Shown here one piece after another: positions 1 to 9,247 of a DNA stretch of 64,000 nt (positions are counted from its first letter, which is position 1; the number at the start of each line of letters is the position of its first letter). The notes under the pieces are model-generated. The model ran no database searches. It had not been told where the DNA came from and saw only the letters and a list, made by a program, of their open reading frames with translations. The stretch is taken from assembly GCA_040753915.1 (NCBI GenBank), contig JBFMDN010000027.1, positions 1 to 64,000 of the forward strand. Direction: 5' to 3'. The DNA is from JBFMDN01 sp040753915 (GTDB lineage: Bacteria; Desulfobacterota; Desulfomonilia; Desulfomonilales; Desulfomonilaceae). The position numbers and the translations under genes are program-made.

Positions 1-163
1 CGCGGCTAAATTTCACCAAAAAAACGTCCCTAGCGCGAAAAAATAATTCTTGGGCGCGAGATAAATATCCATAAGCCGCGATAATCGCGAGGAATCTATC
101 GCGAAAAATCTTGACTCTTCAACGCTGCGCGGTGTCAATGGCCCGGGAGGAGGGGTCCGCAGA

Positions 164-195
164 TGAAAAACAAATTGCGTGCCCGAAAGGCACGC
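164..195 (-). terminator. Rho-independent terminator of the Cys-rich protein gene
   Basis: Read on the minus strand, a perfect 7-bp stem (GCGTGCC / GGCACGC, 5-nt loop) is followed by a T-rich run (AATTTGTTTTT). It lies about 130 nt beyond the stop of the leftward gene ending at 323, where a terminator is expected. The bases to its left, down to position 1, show no supported gene. Confidence 0.6.
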
Positions 196-322
196 CAACG
201 GTCAATCCGTCCATTCGAAAACGGACCAGTGACACATACGCATTGGGTATGGTTGATAAATCGCGGCGTATTCTTCGGGAAACGCCGCTACGAGCATCCC
301 CTGGTCTGCACGGCAGCCCCGC

Positions 323-778
323 TCAACGGCACACAGGATAAGCCTGAACCAGGTAGGTCTGCGGGAGCATGACTGGCCTGCAGACAGGCTTATAGGACAC
401 TGTGTACGACCGAATTTTCTTCTGTTCGTAATAGACGTACGGCACCGGTTGCTCGACGACCTCACAGAACGGCTGCGGGCAGCACTTCGTGCACGGATCC
501 AGACCACACGGCTGGCCTACCGGAGTGCCCTTCAGAAGGAACTTTTGAGGCCGATATGCGATCTTGGGAACGTTGACGCACTGCACCACCGGCTGAACAC
601 ACGCCACCATTTCAGTCCTCGTGCAGGGGACCATCTTGGTAATGAGCGTACATGGCGGCGGACAGGGCGGAGCGCACTGGGGCGGAGCGGGGGGATAACA
701 GTTCCAGGCAAGGACAGAACCTCCCGACACGCTCGAAACGAGTAACCCAACAACGACTGCAACCAGAGCCCTACGCAT
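323..778 (-). CDS. Secreted Cys/Pro-rich protein of unknown function
   Basis: A 151-residue protein with an N-terminal signal peptide: MRR, then a hydrophobic run to about residue 24, cleaved near VLAWN. The mature part is rich in Cys and Pro, with CYPPAPPQCAPPCPPPC close to the N-terminus and later CTKCCPQPFC, and many V-x-Y and Q-P-V repeats in between. It is probably exported and either disulfide-linked or metal-binding, perhaps associated with the envelope. The start has a GAGAGG ribosome site 7 nt upstream. It stands alone with a terminator behind it. I do not recognise the family and give no function. Confidence 0.7.
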   Translation of the reverse strand: MRRALVAVVVGLLVSSVSGGSVLAWNCYPPAPPQCAPPCPPPCTLITKMVPCTRTEMVACVQPVVQCVNVPKIAYRPQKFLLKGTPVGQPCGLDPCTKCCPQPFCEVVEQPVPYVYYEQKKIRSYTVSYKPVCRPVMLPQTYLVQAYPVCR

Positions 779-1042
779 GACTGGACCTCTCTTCTTGGTT
801 GATTGATGTGCAAAATAAAATAGTTGACTGGCTAATCATATCAAAAGCGTTAAGCCATTTCAAGTATTAAATGAAGAAGCTTGTAGACGATGAAGTATTT
901 CGCCAGAATATCGGTACCGTACAAACGAAAAGCCCGACGACAGGACATCTGAAGCCGCCAGGCTTCCCTCGGTACGCATATGCGGTATGGTGATAAGATG
1001 TACCCCTCTCATACCACAATGAAATCGTATGGCAAGAAAAAA

Positions 1043-1241
1043 GAAACCGTCTCAAAACTCGGGACACACGAAACATCGTGGCACGATTGGGCGTCGCTGC
1101 GCGAAAAGGCACCCTCACCCAAACCCTCTCCCAGAGGGAGAGGGAGCCTGAAGAATCCCCTCTCCCCCGCTTCGGGAGAGAGGGTCAGGGTGAGGGGGTG
1201 TGCCACGATTATCACGGACTGCCGGCTTTTGAGACAATTTC
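1043..1241. repeat. Nested palindromic repeat element, copy 1
   Basis: Outer arms read GAAACCGTCTCAAAACTCGG on the left (1043) and TTTTGAGACAATTTC on the right (1227-1241). Inside are a GTGGCACGA / GCCACGAT pair and a central hairpin of the widespread CCTCACCC...CTCTCCC...GGGTGAGG type (about 1108-1200). The same arrangement recurs at 40120-40335. It fits a small non-autonomous mobile or REP-like element. Apart from it, 779-1394 holds no supported gene. Confidence 0.6.
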
Positions 1242-1394
1242 AAAAAGTTCTCCCTCGCCGGACCGCGGTTGGCCGCGCTACAGTTGCTTGTGAGGTACTT
1301 TACGAACTGCAGGGGCGGCTGGCCGTCGTTCTCGGGGGGGGACGGCCATTGCCATGGCCGAGCAGCCACCTGGAGCCGCGCGATCCCTGCGAGT

Positions 1395-1736
1395 CTACCC
1401 CTTCACCACGACCAGGAGCATCTTGAAGCGCTCGGACGCGTGCAACGCATGCGGTATTCCCGCCGGCATGACGACCACTTCTCCCTGTTTCACCGTTACT
1501 TCTTTGTCCCCCACGGTGACTCGAGCCTCTCCGTCGAGCACCTGAACAAACGCGTCGCCGGCAGCGGTGTGAGAGCTGAGTCCTTCCTCACGATCGAACG
1601 CGAAGATTGTCAGGCTCAGGGAAGGTGTCTGGGCAAGGGTTCGGCTCACCACCCTTCCTTCTTGATAGTCCACCAGGTCGTTCAGGACGATCGGCTGAGC
1701 GGCAACGATGTTCTTGATGTACGAGGTAGCGGTCAT
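1395..1736 (-). CDS. Small cupin-domain protein
   Basis: A 113-residue single-domain cupin. The two conserved motifs are recognisable: G(X)5HTAAGDAFVQVLDGE in motif 1 and a G-E-V-V-V-M-P-A-G-I-P-H stretch in motif 2. Histidines in both would bind a metal in the small beta-barrel. Such proteins include dioxygenases, isomerases and sensors, and the substrate cannot be told from sequence. The start is firm: AAAGGAG lies 6 nt before the ATG. It appears monocistronic. The HxxxxxE spacing in motif 1 is imperfect, so metal binding is inferred. Confidence 0.8.
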   Translation of the reverse strand: MTATSYIKNIVAAQPIVLNDLVDYQEGRVVSRTLAQTPSLSLTIFAFDREEGLSSHTAAGDAFVQVLDGEARVTVGDKEVTVKQGEVVVMPAGIPHALHASERFKMLLVVVKG

Positions 1737-2021
1737 GGTAACTCCTTTCTCAAGAGGTTGGGTCTTCGCCTCGGAAAATCCGAAGACTCCTTGGCTCCCC
1801 CGGATGGCCAGGAGAAGACAGTGGAAGGGTTGCCTTTACCTACAATCATCACCTATAACCAAACATGCAATGCGATGCACCAAGTGCGTGACCGACCTTG
1901 TGCTCGATGAGGGAAGCCGAACACTGATGCGCATGTGAGGGATTGATCAATGGGCCGGATCGCAGGGGAGCCCGGTGGTCTCCGGGGCACTGCTACGTCT
2001 TCCGGCAGGACGGGGAGAGCA

Positions 2022-2627
2022 ATGAAGTACGATCACACGAACGTGCTGGCAGATGTGTGCTGCAAGGAGCGGGGGGTCAACACAGAGACGTTGGAACAAG
2101 TTATCGTACTTGCGGTCGAGATAGCCCGGGAAGGACGCGAAGGCAGGAAGGTGGGTACCATGTTCGTGGTGGCCGATACGCCTGAAGTGCTCAAGAATTC
2201 CCACGCGCTCATTCTCGATCCGTTGTACGGACATCCGGATCATCTCAAGCGCGTCGACAACCCGGATGCGAGGGAGACCCTCAAGGAGCTCGCTCAACTG
2301 GACGGTGCTTTCGTCATCTCTGATGACGGGGTTGCGGTCTCCGCCTGCCGGTACATAGATGCCTCCTCAAAAGGGATCACTATCCCACTGGGGCTGGGAA
2401 GCCGTCACGTGGCTGCAGCTTCCATTACCAGGACCACTGACGCGGTGGCCGTTGTTGTGTCCGAAAGCTCTGTCGTGAGGGTTTTTGATGATGGTGAATT
2501 GATTGCAGAGATAATCCCGGAGCTCTGGCTCCTGGCTCGATACAGTCACCACTTGACTGGCACGATCAAGGAGCACAAGGACGAACACATAACTGTCCTG
2601 GCAAAAGATTCGAAGGCCTCTGAATAA
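2022..2627 (+). CDS. Diadenylate cyclase (DAC/DisA_N domain), c-di-AMP synthesis
   Basis: A 201-residue protein made almost entirely of a DAC domain, which condenses two ATP into cyclic di-AMP. The DGA motif is at residues 94-96 (LDGAFVISDDG). The second motif reads GSRHVAAASI at about 127-136, where the family norm is RHR, so the third residue is Val. No DisA DNA-binding domain and no CdaA membrane helices are present; the layout is closer to stand-alone, archaeal DacZ-like cyclases. An in-frame start 72 nt earlier exists, but the chosen ATG has GGGGAGA 3-9 nt upstream. A free cytosolic enzyme is likely. Its role (potassium or osmotic control) is inferred from the family. Confidence 0.8.
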   Translation: MKYDHTNVLADVCCKERGVNTETLEQVIVLAVEIAREGREGRKVGTMFVVADTPEVLKNSHALILDPLYGHPDHLKRVDNPDARETLKELAQLDGAFVISDDGVAVSACRYIDASSKGITIPLGLGSRHVAAASITRTTDAVAVVVSESSVVRVFDDGELIAEIIPELWLLARYSHHLTGTIKEHKDEHITVLAKDSKASE

Positions 2628-2664
2628 CCGGCCCGATCCCGCCCGTCAATTGCGGGGACTGCTG

Positions 2665-3351
2665 TCACGGTCGTGAACCGAACAGCGCGGTGCCGATTCG
2701 TACCAGTGTGGCGCCTTCTTCCACCGCGACCTCATAATCACCGGTCATTCCCATTGAAAGCTCCTTCATCCCGGGTGATAGGACCCCTGAATCGATGAGC
2801 TCGTCCCGAAGTCTCCGCAGGTGGGCGAAGTACGGCCGGACGCGGTCAGGGTCATCAAAAAACGGGGGCATGGTCATCAGCCCCAACAGAGACAAACCGG
2901 GCAGGCCGCGTATGGCCTGTGCCAGTGCGCTTACCTCTTCTTCCGAGATTCCCGATTTCTGAGTTTCTCCGGAAAGATTCACCTGGATGAGCACGCCCAG
3001 TCCCTTGCCCAAGGCATGAGCTCTTCGGCTCAGCGCCTCCGCCAGTCGTAGATCGTCAACGGTTTCGATCACGTCGAACAGCTCGGCGGCCTTGCCGGCC
3101 TTGTTCTTCTGCAGATGGCCGATCATGTGGAGTTGTACCCCTTCAGGCATGCGTGCGGGAGTTTCCCGTTCGGCTTCCTGAAGGTAATTGTGGCCGATGA
3201 TGCGGATGCCCGCGGCGATGGCTTGCTCTATTTTGGCCATCCCCTGGGATTTGGCCGCTGCAACAATACGCACCTCTGATTCGGATCGACCGACGCGATT
3301 GGCCGCGTCGGCGATGCGCCGGTTGATACGCGCCAGGTTGTTCGCAATCAT
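2665..3351 (-). CDS. yggS: YggS/PLPBP family pyridoxal-phosphate homeostasis protein
   Basis: A 228-residue cytosolic protein of the alanine-racemase-like fold type III family that binds PLP and buffers its level. The PLP lysine sits in VRIVAAAKSQ near the N-terminus. IGHNYLQEAE, HMIGHLQKNKAG, SMGMTGDYEVAVEEGAT and VRIGTALFG are the standard signatures. The start was set at the ATG that overlaps the maf stop in an ATGA, giving the usual family length; a longer reading frame would run into maf. It is translationally coupled to maf. Confidence 0.93.
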   Translation of the reverse strand: MIANNLARINRRIADAANRVGRSESEVRIVAAAKSQGMAKIEQAIAAGIRIIGHNYLQEAERETPARMPEGVQLHMIGHLQKNKAGKAAELFDVIETVDDLRLAEALSRRAHALGKGLGVLIQVNLSGETQKSGISEEEVSALAQAIRGLPGLSLLGLMTMPPFFDDPDRVRPYFAHLRRLRDELIDSGVLSPGMKELSMGMTGDYEVAVEEGATLVRIGTALFGSRP

Positions 3352-3968
3352 TGGGCGGTCCTCGGTTTGAGGAAGTCGAAAATCCCTAATTGTTGCAGAT
3401 CCCTGGCAACCTCGCACAGGGGGAGCCCCACGACATTCGTGTACGACCCTCCTATGCTTTCCACTATTCCTGAGCCGATTCCCTGAACCGCGTAGGACCC
3501 TGCCTTGTCCATGGGCTCGCCGGTGTCCACGTATCCTTCGATTTCGTCCGGCGACAGGGAGCGGATGGTCACGAGAGATCTTACCCAGCGCACGAGACTC
3601 ACACCCGCGGCCGCGTTCATCAGTGCGTAGCCTGTATATACCTCATGGGTCCGTCCTGCTAGCGTATCGAGCATGGACCTGGCCTCTTCTCGGTCCCTGG
3701 GCTTTCCGAGCACTCTACCGTCTACGACCACGATGGTATCCGCCCCGAGAACCCAGGCGTCGGGAAATCTATCCGAAATCTCTTTTGCTTTGGCGTGGGC
3801 AAGCCGACTAACCTGCTCGTGAGGCAATTCGCCGTTCAGACTCTCCTCTTCCACTTCCGCTGGAACGATCCGGAATTGTATCCCAAGACGGGCGAGCAGA
3901 TCTTTTCGCCGGGGAGATGAAGATGCAAGGATCAAGAAAGGCTGAGCCTCTGGTTCCACTTTTGCCAT
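3348..3968 (-). CDS. maf: Maf-like nucleoside triphosphate pyrophosphatase
   Basis: A 206-residue Maf/HAM1-superfamily enzyme that hydrolyses non-canonical or modified nucleoside triphosphates (dTTP/UTP or m7GTP types) to monophosphates and pyrophosphate. Signatures are ILASSSPRRKDLL at the N-terminus, LGADTIVVVDGRVLGKP in the middle, and DKAGSYAVQGIGS. The last matches the dTTP/UTP-type subgroup, in which the catalytic aspartate lies in DKAG. It is first in a two-gene operon with yggS, overlapping by 4 nt, and the start is preceded by AGAGGA. Confidence 0.93.
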   Translation of the reverse strand: MAKVEPEAQPFLILASSSPRRKDLLARLGIQFRIVPAEVEEESLNGELPHEQVSRLAHAKAKEISDRFPDAWVLGADTIVVVDGRVLGKPRDREEARSMLDTLAGRTHEVYTGYALMNAAAGVSLVRWVRSLVTIRSLSPDEIEGYVDTGEPMDKAGSYAVQGIGSGIVESIGGSYTNVVGLPLCEVARDLQQLGIFDFLKPRTAQ

Positions 3969-4208
3969 GACAAGGATATCCTCTCCGTGCGGTGCGGCAC
4001 TTCCAGCTCGTTCATGGTCTTGACCGCAAGCTGCGGCGTGCGTTCAACAAATACCTTATACCACGTTCTTGGCTGAGAAAAGGAGGGAGGGAGTGACTCG
4101 GGAGATTGGTCGGACCGCGGAAAAAACAACGGCGAATCCCCTCGTGCCTGGACAAGGAAGCGCGAGCCTGATACAAGGGCACAGCTTTGCCGGGAAAGGA
4201 GACTGTCA

Positions 4209-4628
4209 TTGGAAAACAAGCTGCTGGCAATAGTCGGTCTGGTTGCCCTGCTCGGACTGTGCGTAACAGTATTGAGCGAAGCGGGAAATGTCATCACTAC
4301 CCCATCCGGACTCAAGGTGGAAATGATCCAGGAAGGTACGGGGCCGGCTCCCCAGCCGGGGCAGACCGTGATCGTTCACTACGAGGGCACCCTGGAGGAC
4401 GGGAAGAAATTCGATAGTTCCCGTGACCGAGGAACACCGTTCAGCTTCACCATTGGAAAAGGGCAAGTCATTCGCGGCTGGGACGAGGGGCTGGCACTGA
4501 TGAAAGTGGGAAGCCGAGCGAAACTGACTATTCCGGCGTCCCTGGGATACGGGTCGAGAGGAGCGGGAAACGTCATCCCTCCTAACGCAACACTCATCTT
4601 TGACGTGGAGCTGCTCGGCGTGAAATAG
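4209..4628 (+). CDS. Exported FKBP-type peptidyl-prolyl isomerase
   Basis: A 139-residue protein with a signal peptide (MENKLLAIVGLVALLGLCVTVLSEAG without its last residue, cleaved around residue 25). A single FKBP domain of about 105 residues follows: VIVHYEGTLEDGKKFDSS, VIRGWDEGLALMKVG and IPPNATLIFDVELL are classic active-site and fold segments. It assists folding of proteins in the periplasm by cis-trans proline isomerisation. Translation starts at TTG; AAGGAG 7 nt upstream decides this. An internal Cys near the signal-peptide end (LLGLC) would also allow lipoprotein processing, but the context is not a clean lipobox. Confidence 0.9.
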   Translation: MENKLLAIVGLVALLGLCVTVLSEAGNVITTPSGLKVEMIQEGTGPAPQPGQTVIVHYEGTLEDGKKFDSSRDRGTPFSFTIGKGQVIRGWDEGLALMKVGSRAKLTIPASLGYGSRGAGNVIPPNATLIFDVELLGVK

Positions 4629-4777
4629 CGTCCGACCTGCGTATTAATTGAGCCAGTGATGTCGGGGGTGGCCCACGACTCGGGAGGGCTCTTCCTCCCC
4701 CTTTTGTCCGAGGGAGTGAGGAAGAGCTTGTTCTCCTCATCTTTTGTTCAGACCCTGGTGGGAGGAAAGGGTAGGCT

Positions 4778-5587
4778 ATGAGCGATCTTTGGACTGCTGT
4801 TCTCCTGGGAATCGTCGAAGGAGCGACAGAATTCTTGCCCGTATCATCGACCGGACACCTGATCGTCGCAGGGGAACTGCTCAATTTTTCAGGACCAAAG
4901 GCGGCCTCGTTCGAAATCTTCATCCAATTAGGGGCCATTCTCGCTGTGGTAGTGCTTTATTGGCGCAGATTTCTCGGGCTCATTCCATTGGGCAGCTCCG
5001 CCAGCGGCCGAGGACAAGGCTTTTACGGATTTAGAGGTCTGGTCCTCTTGGGACTGACGACCCTTCCTGCACTGGTTGTCGGGCTCGTTATACACCGGTT
5101 TATCAAAGAGCACCTTTTCACTCCATTGACCGTGGCAATTGCTCTGGCCACTGGCGCGATAGCGATCCTGCTTGCAGAGCGCCTGAAGCCGCGACCGAGC
5201 GTCGGTACGCTCGATCAGCTCGGGTACGGCACAGCACTCACGATCGGACTGTTCCAGTGTGTTTCCATGTGGCCCGGGATCTCACGGGCTGCAGCCACAA
5301 TAGTAGGGGGTATGATCTCCGGCCTCGATCGGAGAGTGGCGACGGAATATTCTTTTCTCGCCGCGGTTCCCGTGATGATAGCAGCCACGTCGTACGACAT
5401 GTACAAGGCCTGGAATCATCTGTCTGTGTCGGATTTCTGGTTCTTCGCGGTAGGATTCGTCGTGTCGTTTGCTGTGGCGGCAGCCGCAGTCAAGACATTC
5501 ATTCGACTGGTCCAGCGATGGACACTGGCTCCTTACGCATACTACAGGCTTGCGATCGCTCCGATTATCTATGCCGTCCTGAGATAA
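4778..5587 (+). CDS. uppP: Undecaprenyl-diphosphate phosphatase
   Basis: A 269-residue polytopic inner-membrane enzyme that dephosphorylates undecaprenyl pyrophosphate to recycle the lipid carrier for peptidoglycan and O-antigen; it also confers bacitracin tolerance. The catalytic signatures are both present: GIVEGATEFLPVSSTGHL at residues 10-27 and PGISRAAATIVGGMISGLDR around 166-185. About eight hydrophobic segments are seen, as in the family, and length is normal. A GGAGGAAAGG purine run precedes the ATG. The next rightward gene is over 500 nt away, so it is probably transcribed alone. Confidence 0.95.
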   Translation: MSDLWTAVLLGIVEGATEFLPVSSTGHLIVAGELLNFSGPKAASFEIFIQLGAILAVVVLYWRRFLGLIPLGSSASGRGQGFYGFRGLVLLGLTTLPALVVGLVIHRFIKEHLFTPLTVAIALATGAIAILLAERLKPRPSVGTLDQLGYGTALTIGLFQCVSMWPGISRAAATIVGGMISGLDRRVATEYSFLAAVPVMIAATSYDMYKAWNHLSVSDFWFFAVGFVVSFAVAAAAVKTFIRLVQRWTLAPYAYYRLAIAPIIYAVLR

Positions 5588-5778
5588 GCAGGCATCGTCA
5601 TTATCCCTTTCAGGAGCACGCGTTTCTGAGCTATGAGCCTGCACGAGCGAGTCGGAAGCCCAACATGGCGGCATACCTTGATTTTCTTGGGGTTTGGGGA
5701 GACTGAAGGAGTTGGGAGAACAATCCCGTGGCCGAAGACCCGTGCAGCCTGGAAAGACAGCCATGCCGATCCACGCTG

Positions 5779-5958
5779 CTACTCTTCCGTAGCGGTTTTT
5801 CTCTCCCGGATGTAGTTGTCGCTGAACACGTCAGCGTACTTGAGAATCCAGTCTATCACCGCGTCTTTTCCCAGATCTTTGCCAGCCTTTTCTGACTCGA
5901 TCCATTTGTGCCGCTCGATTTCACGATTCTGGAATTCGAGGTAGTCCTTCAAATTCAT
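5779..5958 (-). CDS. Small charged conserved-looking protein, unknown function
   Basis: A 59-residue acidic/basic protein (MNLKDYLEFQNREIERHKW...), predicted mostly alpha-helical, ending in a charged tail. The reading frame is open further upstream to 6099, but that part overlaps the start region of the divergent transaldolase gene and looks non-coding. I therefore chose the ATG at 5958, although no strong ribosome site precedes it. Resemblance to short helical proteins common in sulfate reducers is from memory; function unknown. Confidence 0.55.
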   Translation of the reverse strand: MNLKDYLEFQNREIERHKWIESEKAGKDLGKDAVIDWILKYADVFSDNYIRERKTATEE

Positions 5959-6091
5959 GGTTGCGCTCACGTGAATACGTTGTAGGGGACTTTTCATTCG
6001 TGTAAGATCCAAGTCATCATACTTATTCACCCGCTCAAGCTTTGTCAAGCCTGAAACCACGGGGGACACAAGCCAATCATGTGGAGGCGTC

Positions 6092-8869
6092 ATGGGCAAT
6101 CCGTTGCTGCAAATCCGGAAATTGGGTCAATCTATATGGTATGACAATCTGAGCCGAGAACTGTTGCGGTCGGGCGAGCTCAAGAGGATGATCGAGGAGG
6201 ACGGCGTTACGGGCGTGACGTCCAACCCCACCATCTTCGAGAAAGCCATCGGCAAGGAAAGGATATACGATATCGATCTTCATAACCTCGTGGACGAAGG
6301 ATGCTCTGTGGAGGCGATTTACGAGGCCCTGGCGATCGAGGATATTCGCGAAGCGGCTGATCTGTTGCGACCCGTTTATGAGCAAACGGATGGTTTGGAT
6401 GGGTACGTGAGCCTCGAAGTCTCTCCCCACCTGGCGTATGACACTGCCGGCACAGTAGCCAATGCCAGGCGCCTGTTCGAGCTGGTGGCCCGCGAGAATC
6501 TCATGATAAAGGTCCCGGCCACGCCGGAAGGTGTGGACGCGGTGAGCATGCTCATTGCTTCCGGGGTGAATGTCAATGTGACCCTTATCTTTTCGTTGGA
6601 GCAGTACGAGGACGCCGCGATTGCGTACCTGGAAGGGGTGGAAGAGTGGATCGCAGCAGGGGGTAATCCTAAGAAACCTGCGTCTGTGGCATCCCTTTTT
6701 GTGAGCAGGGTAGACACCGCGGTGGATGAACGCTTGAGGGACGTGGGGGACCCGAATCTCAAAGCGAAAGCTTCTGCTCTGCTCGGACAGGCTGCCATCG
6801 CCAATGCACGATTGGCGTATGCACTTTACAAGGATATTTTTCATGGGGATCGTTTCGCACCCCTTCGAGAGCAGGGAGTCCGTCCGCAACGTCCGTTGTG
6901 GGCAAGCACGGGGACAAAGAATCCCAATTATCCCGACACCTATTACGTGGATGAGCTCATAGGGCCGGAGACTGTCAACACTATGCCCACCGCGACTCTC
7001 AACGCATTTCGGGATCACGGCGAGGCCAGACTCACCCTGGAGCAGGGAGTGGACCGAGCCCAACAGGTGTTTCGCGAGCTGGAAGAGCTCAAGATCCCTA
7101 TGGACGAGATAATGGATCAGCTTCTCGAAGACGGCGTGACGGCCTTTGCCGACTCTTTCGACAAGCTCCTTGACGGGGTGGCTCAGAAACGGACACGGCT
7201 TCTCAGAGGGTGGGGACACCGGTCTGCTTCTCTGGGAACGTTGCAAACAAACGTGGACGAAAGGCTCTCGCGTTTGGATTCGGAGAAGCTGGCAGAGGGA
7301 ATCTGGTCGGGAGATGTTACCCTTTGGCCGGCAGATGCCAAGGCAAGAACGGAAATCGCGCAGCGACTAGGATGGCTTCAGGCGGTGGAGACCATGGAGG
7401 GCGAAACTCCTCGACTGCGGGAATTTGCCGAGGAAATCCGATCGTCGGGATTTACCAACGCTGTGCTGCTCGGCATGGGTGGAAGCAGCATGGCTCCTCT
7501 GGTTTTCGCTTCATGCTTCGGCAGGGCAGATGGCTACCTCAAGCTGGACGTGCTAGATACCACGGTGCCCGGCGCGATTCTGGAGCTGGAGAGAACGCTG
7601 GATCTCGAGAAGACTCTTTTCATCGTAGCCAGCAAGTCCGGCGGCACCATAGAAGTGGTCTCTCTTTTCGCATACTTCTACGACCGCATGGAGAAACTCG
7701 TAGGCCCGGATGCCGGCAGACGATTCGTTGCCATAACCGATCCGGGAACCAGCCTGGGGAAGCTGGCTTCTGAAAAGAAGTTCAGAAGGACGTTTCTCAA
7801 CCCCCCGGACATTGGAGGCCGATTCAGTGCTATTTCCTATTTCGGCCTCGTTCCCGCCGCGCTCATTGGCGTGGATTTGGATCGACTCTTGATGCGCGCG
7901 GCGCAATCTGTCGAGGCTTCAGGACCGCAGGTGCCCGCTCTGGAGAGTCCGAGCGTTTGGCTTGGGGCCATTATGGGCGAGACTGCCCTCGCAGGTACGG
8001 ACAAGTTGACACTCGTCCTTTCCCCTGGGATAGAAAGTTTCGGTGCTTGGCTGGAGCAGCTCGTGGCCGAAAGCACGGGGAAGAACGGGACTGGGATCCT
8101 GCCTGTAGATGGGGAGCCTCTGGGCCGGCCGGAGGTCTACGGCCAGGACAGATTGTTCGTGTACCTGCGGTTGGATGGCGAAGGCCAACACGACGAGCTG
8201 ATTTCGGAGCTCGAGAAGTCTGGACGTTGCGTCGTGACACTCCGCCTCCATGCACCCTATGACCTTGGTCGGGAGATTTTTCGCTGGGAGTTTGCTGTGG
8301 CCGTTGCCAGCTCGATTCTCCGAGTCAACGCGTTCGACCAGCCCAATGTGCAGGAAGCCAAAGATATCACGAAGCAGTTTCTCGAAATCTCCCAGAAGGA
8401 AGGAAGGTTCCCTGCCGGAGAGCAATTCACCATCGACGATCCGGAGCTGGAGGGTGCGCTCCAAGGACTGCTCTCCGCCGCAACCGCTGGCAAGTATCTG
8501 GCGTTCAACGTGTTCCTGCCACCCACGAAGAAGAATACGGCTATTCTGGAACAGGTGAGAAAGGTCGTGCGAGATAACCTCCTGATCGCCACTACTGTCG
8601 GATTCGGCCCCCGGTATTTGCATTCCACCGGCCAGCTTCACAAGGGCGGCGCTGACAAAGGGCTCTTTGTCCTGGTCACAGCAGAAGATGCTGAGGATGT
8701 ACCGATTCCCGGTCAGGCCTATTCTTTTGGGGCCTTGAAGGCCGCTCAGGCCTTGGGAGACCTGGAAGCTCTCAGGAAAAAGGGGAGGAGAGTCGTGCAT
8801 ATCCATCTCCGCTCGGAAGATGAGCTGGAGAAACTGGTAGATAAGTTCGAAGGTTCGTTTTCCAAATGA
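6092..8869 (+). CDS. Bifunctional transaldolase / glucose-6-phosphate isomerase
   Basis: A 925-residue fusion. Residues 1 to about 370 are a transaldolase: GVTGVTSNPTIFEKAI, the Schiff-base lysine in LMIKVPATPEG, and the usual ASTGTKNP and DTYYVDELIGP segments. Residues about 390-925 are a phosphoglucose isomerase: LLGMGGSSMAP, IVASKSGGTIE and the C-terminal sugar-phosphate site. It links sedoheptulose-7-phosphate/glyceraldehyde-3-phosphate exchange to fructose-6-P/glucose-6-P interconversion. Such fusions are known in several bacteria. It complements zwf, gnd and pgl at 48-52 kb, giving much of the pentose phosphate cycle. A GGAGG precedes the ATG. Confidence 0.93.
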   Translation: MGNPLLQIRKLGQSIWYDNLSRELLRSGELKRMIEEDGVTGVTSNPTIFEKAIGKERIYDIDLHNLVDEGCSVEAIYEALAIEDIREAADLLRPVYEQTDGLDGYVSLEVSPHLAYDTAGTVANARRLFELVARENLMIKVPATPEGVDAVSMLIASGVNVNVTLIFSLEQYEDAAIAYLEGVEEWIAAGGNPKKPASVASLFVSRVDTAVDERLRDVGDPNLKAKASALLGQAAIANARLAYALYKDIFHGDRFAPLREQGVRPQRPLWASTGTKNPNYPDTYYVDELIGPETVNTMPTATLNAFRDHGEARLTLEQGVDRAQQVFRELEELKIPMDEIMDQLLEDGVTAFADSFDKLLDGVAQKRTRLLRGWGHRSASLGTLQTNVDERLSRLDSEKLAEGIWSGDVTLWPADAKARTEIAQRLGWLQAVETMEGETPRLREFAEEIRSSGFTNAVLLGMGGSSMAPLVFASCFGRADGYLKLDVLDTTVPGAILELERTLDLEKTLFIVASKSGGTIEVVSLFAYFYDRMEKLVGPDAGRRFVAITDPGTSLGKLASEKKFRRTFLNPPDIGGRFSAISYFGLVPAALIGVDLDRLLMRAAQSVEASGPQVPALESPSVWLGAIMGETALAGTDKLTLVLSPGIESFGAWLEQLVAESTGKNGTGILPVDGEPLGRPEVYGQDRLFVYLRLDGEGQHDELISELEKSGRCVVTLRLHAPYDLGREIFRWEFAVAVASSILRVNAFDQPNVQEAKDITKQFLEISQKEGRFPAGEQFTIDDPELEGALQGLLSAATAGKYLAFNVFLPPTKKNTAILEQVRKVVRDNLLIATTVGFGPRYLHSTGQLHKGGADKGLFVLVTAEDAEDVPIPGQAYSFGALKAAQALGDLEALRKKGRRVVHIHLRSEDELEKLVDKFEGSFSK

Positions 8870-8963
8870 CGTTTGCACAGTAATCTTGGCAAGAGCCGGA
8901 ACGTCGATGATTCGATGGCTTCTTGCGCCTCGTTCCCGACGGGAATAAAGTTCTTTCAGTGAA

Positions 8964-9224
8964 ATGCCAAACAGCGGGAGGCAATGCCCCATGCCCTGCA
9001 ATGGATTCAGGAGCAGAAGCTCGCGAGAGCAGAGCGAGTTCCAGAAGCGAGTTGAGGCCATTGACAACGTTATGCTTTGTGTGGCGGAAGTGGAGAAGAT
9101 GATCCGCGACATCGGGCGGGATATGTTGCCCGAGCCGGATATGCTTGTACAAGCGCAAGCCCGACGCACGCGAAGGCTGCGGTCGAGATCGTTTAGGCAC
9201 AAGGACGCGAAAAGCCGGTTATAG
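8964..9224 (+). CDS. Possible small basic protein, doubtful
   Basis: An 86-codon frame between the transaldolase fusion and the next membrane protein. The middle (SEFQKRVEAIDNVMLCVAEV, then EKMIRDIGRDM) looks like an amphipathic coiled segment, and the end is very Arg-rich. No convincing ribosome site precedes the ATG and no family is recognised. It could equally be chance reading through spacer DNA; a long antisense frame here is judged a shadow. Confidence 0.3.
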   Translation: MPNSGRQCPMPCNGFRSRSSREQSEFQKRVEAIDNVMLCVAEVEKMIRDIGRDMLPEPDMLVQAQARRTRRLRSRSFRHKDAKSRL

Positions 9225-9247
9225 TGGAGCGCGTCTAAAATGGCCCT

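Noticed and set aside
1269..1910. 213-codon rightward frame
   Set aside because: Covers the cupin gene on the other strand; the cupin has motifs and a strong ribosome site.
6077..7246. 389-codon leftward frame
   Set aside because: Entirely antisense to the transaldolase part of the fusion gene, whose motifs are unambiguous; composition is shadow-like.
7919..9202. 427-codon leftward frame
   Set aside because: Antisense to the isomerase part of the same fusion and to spacer; no motif or ribosome site.
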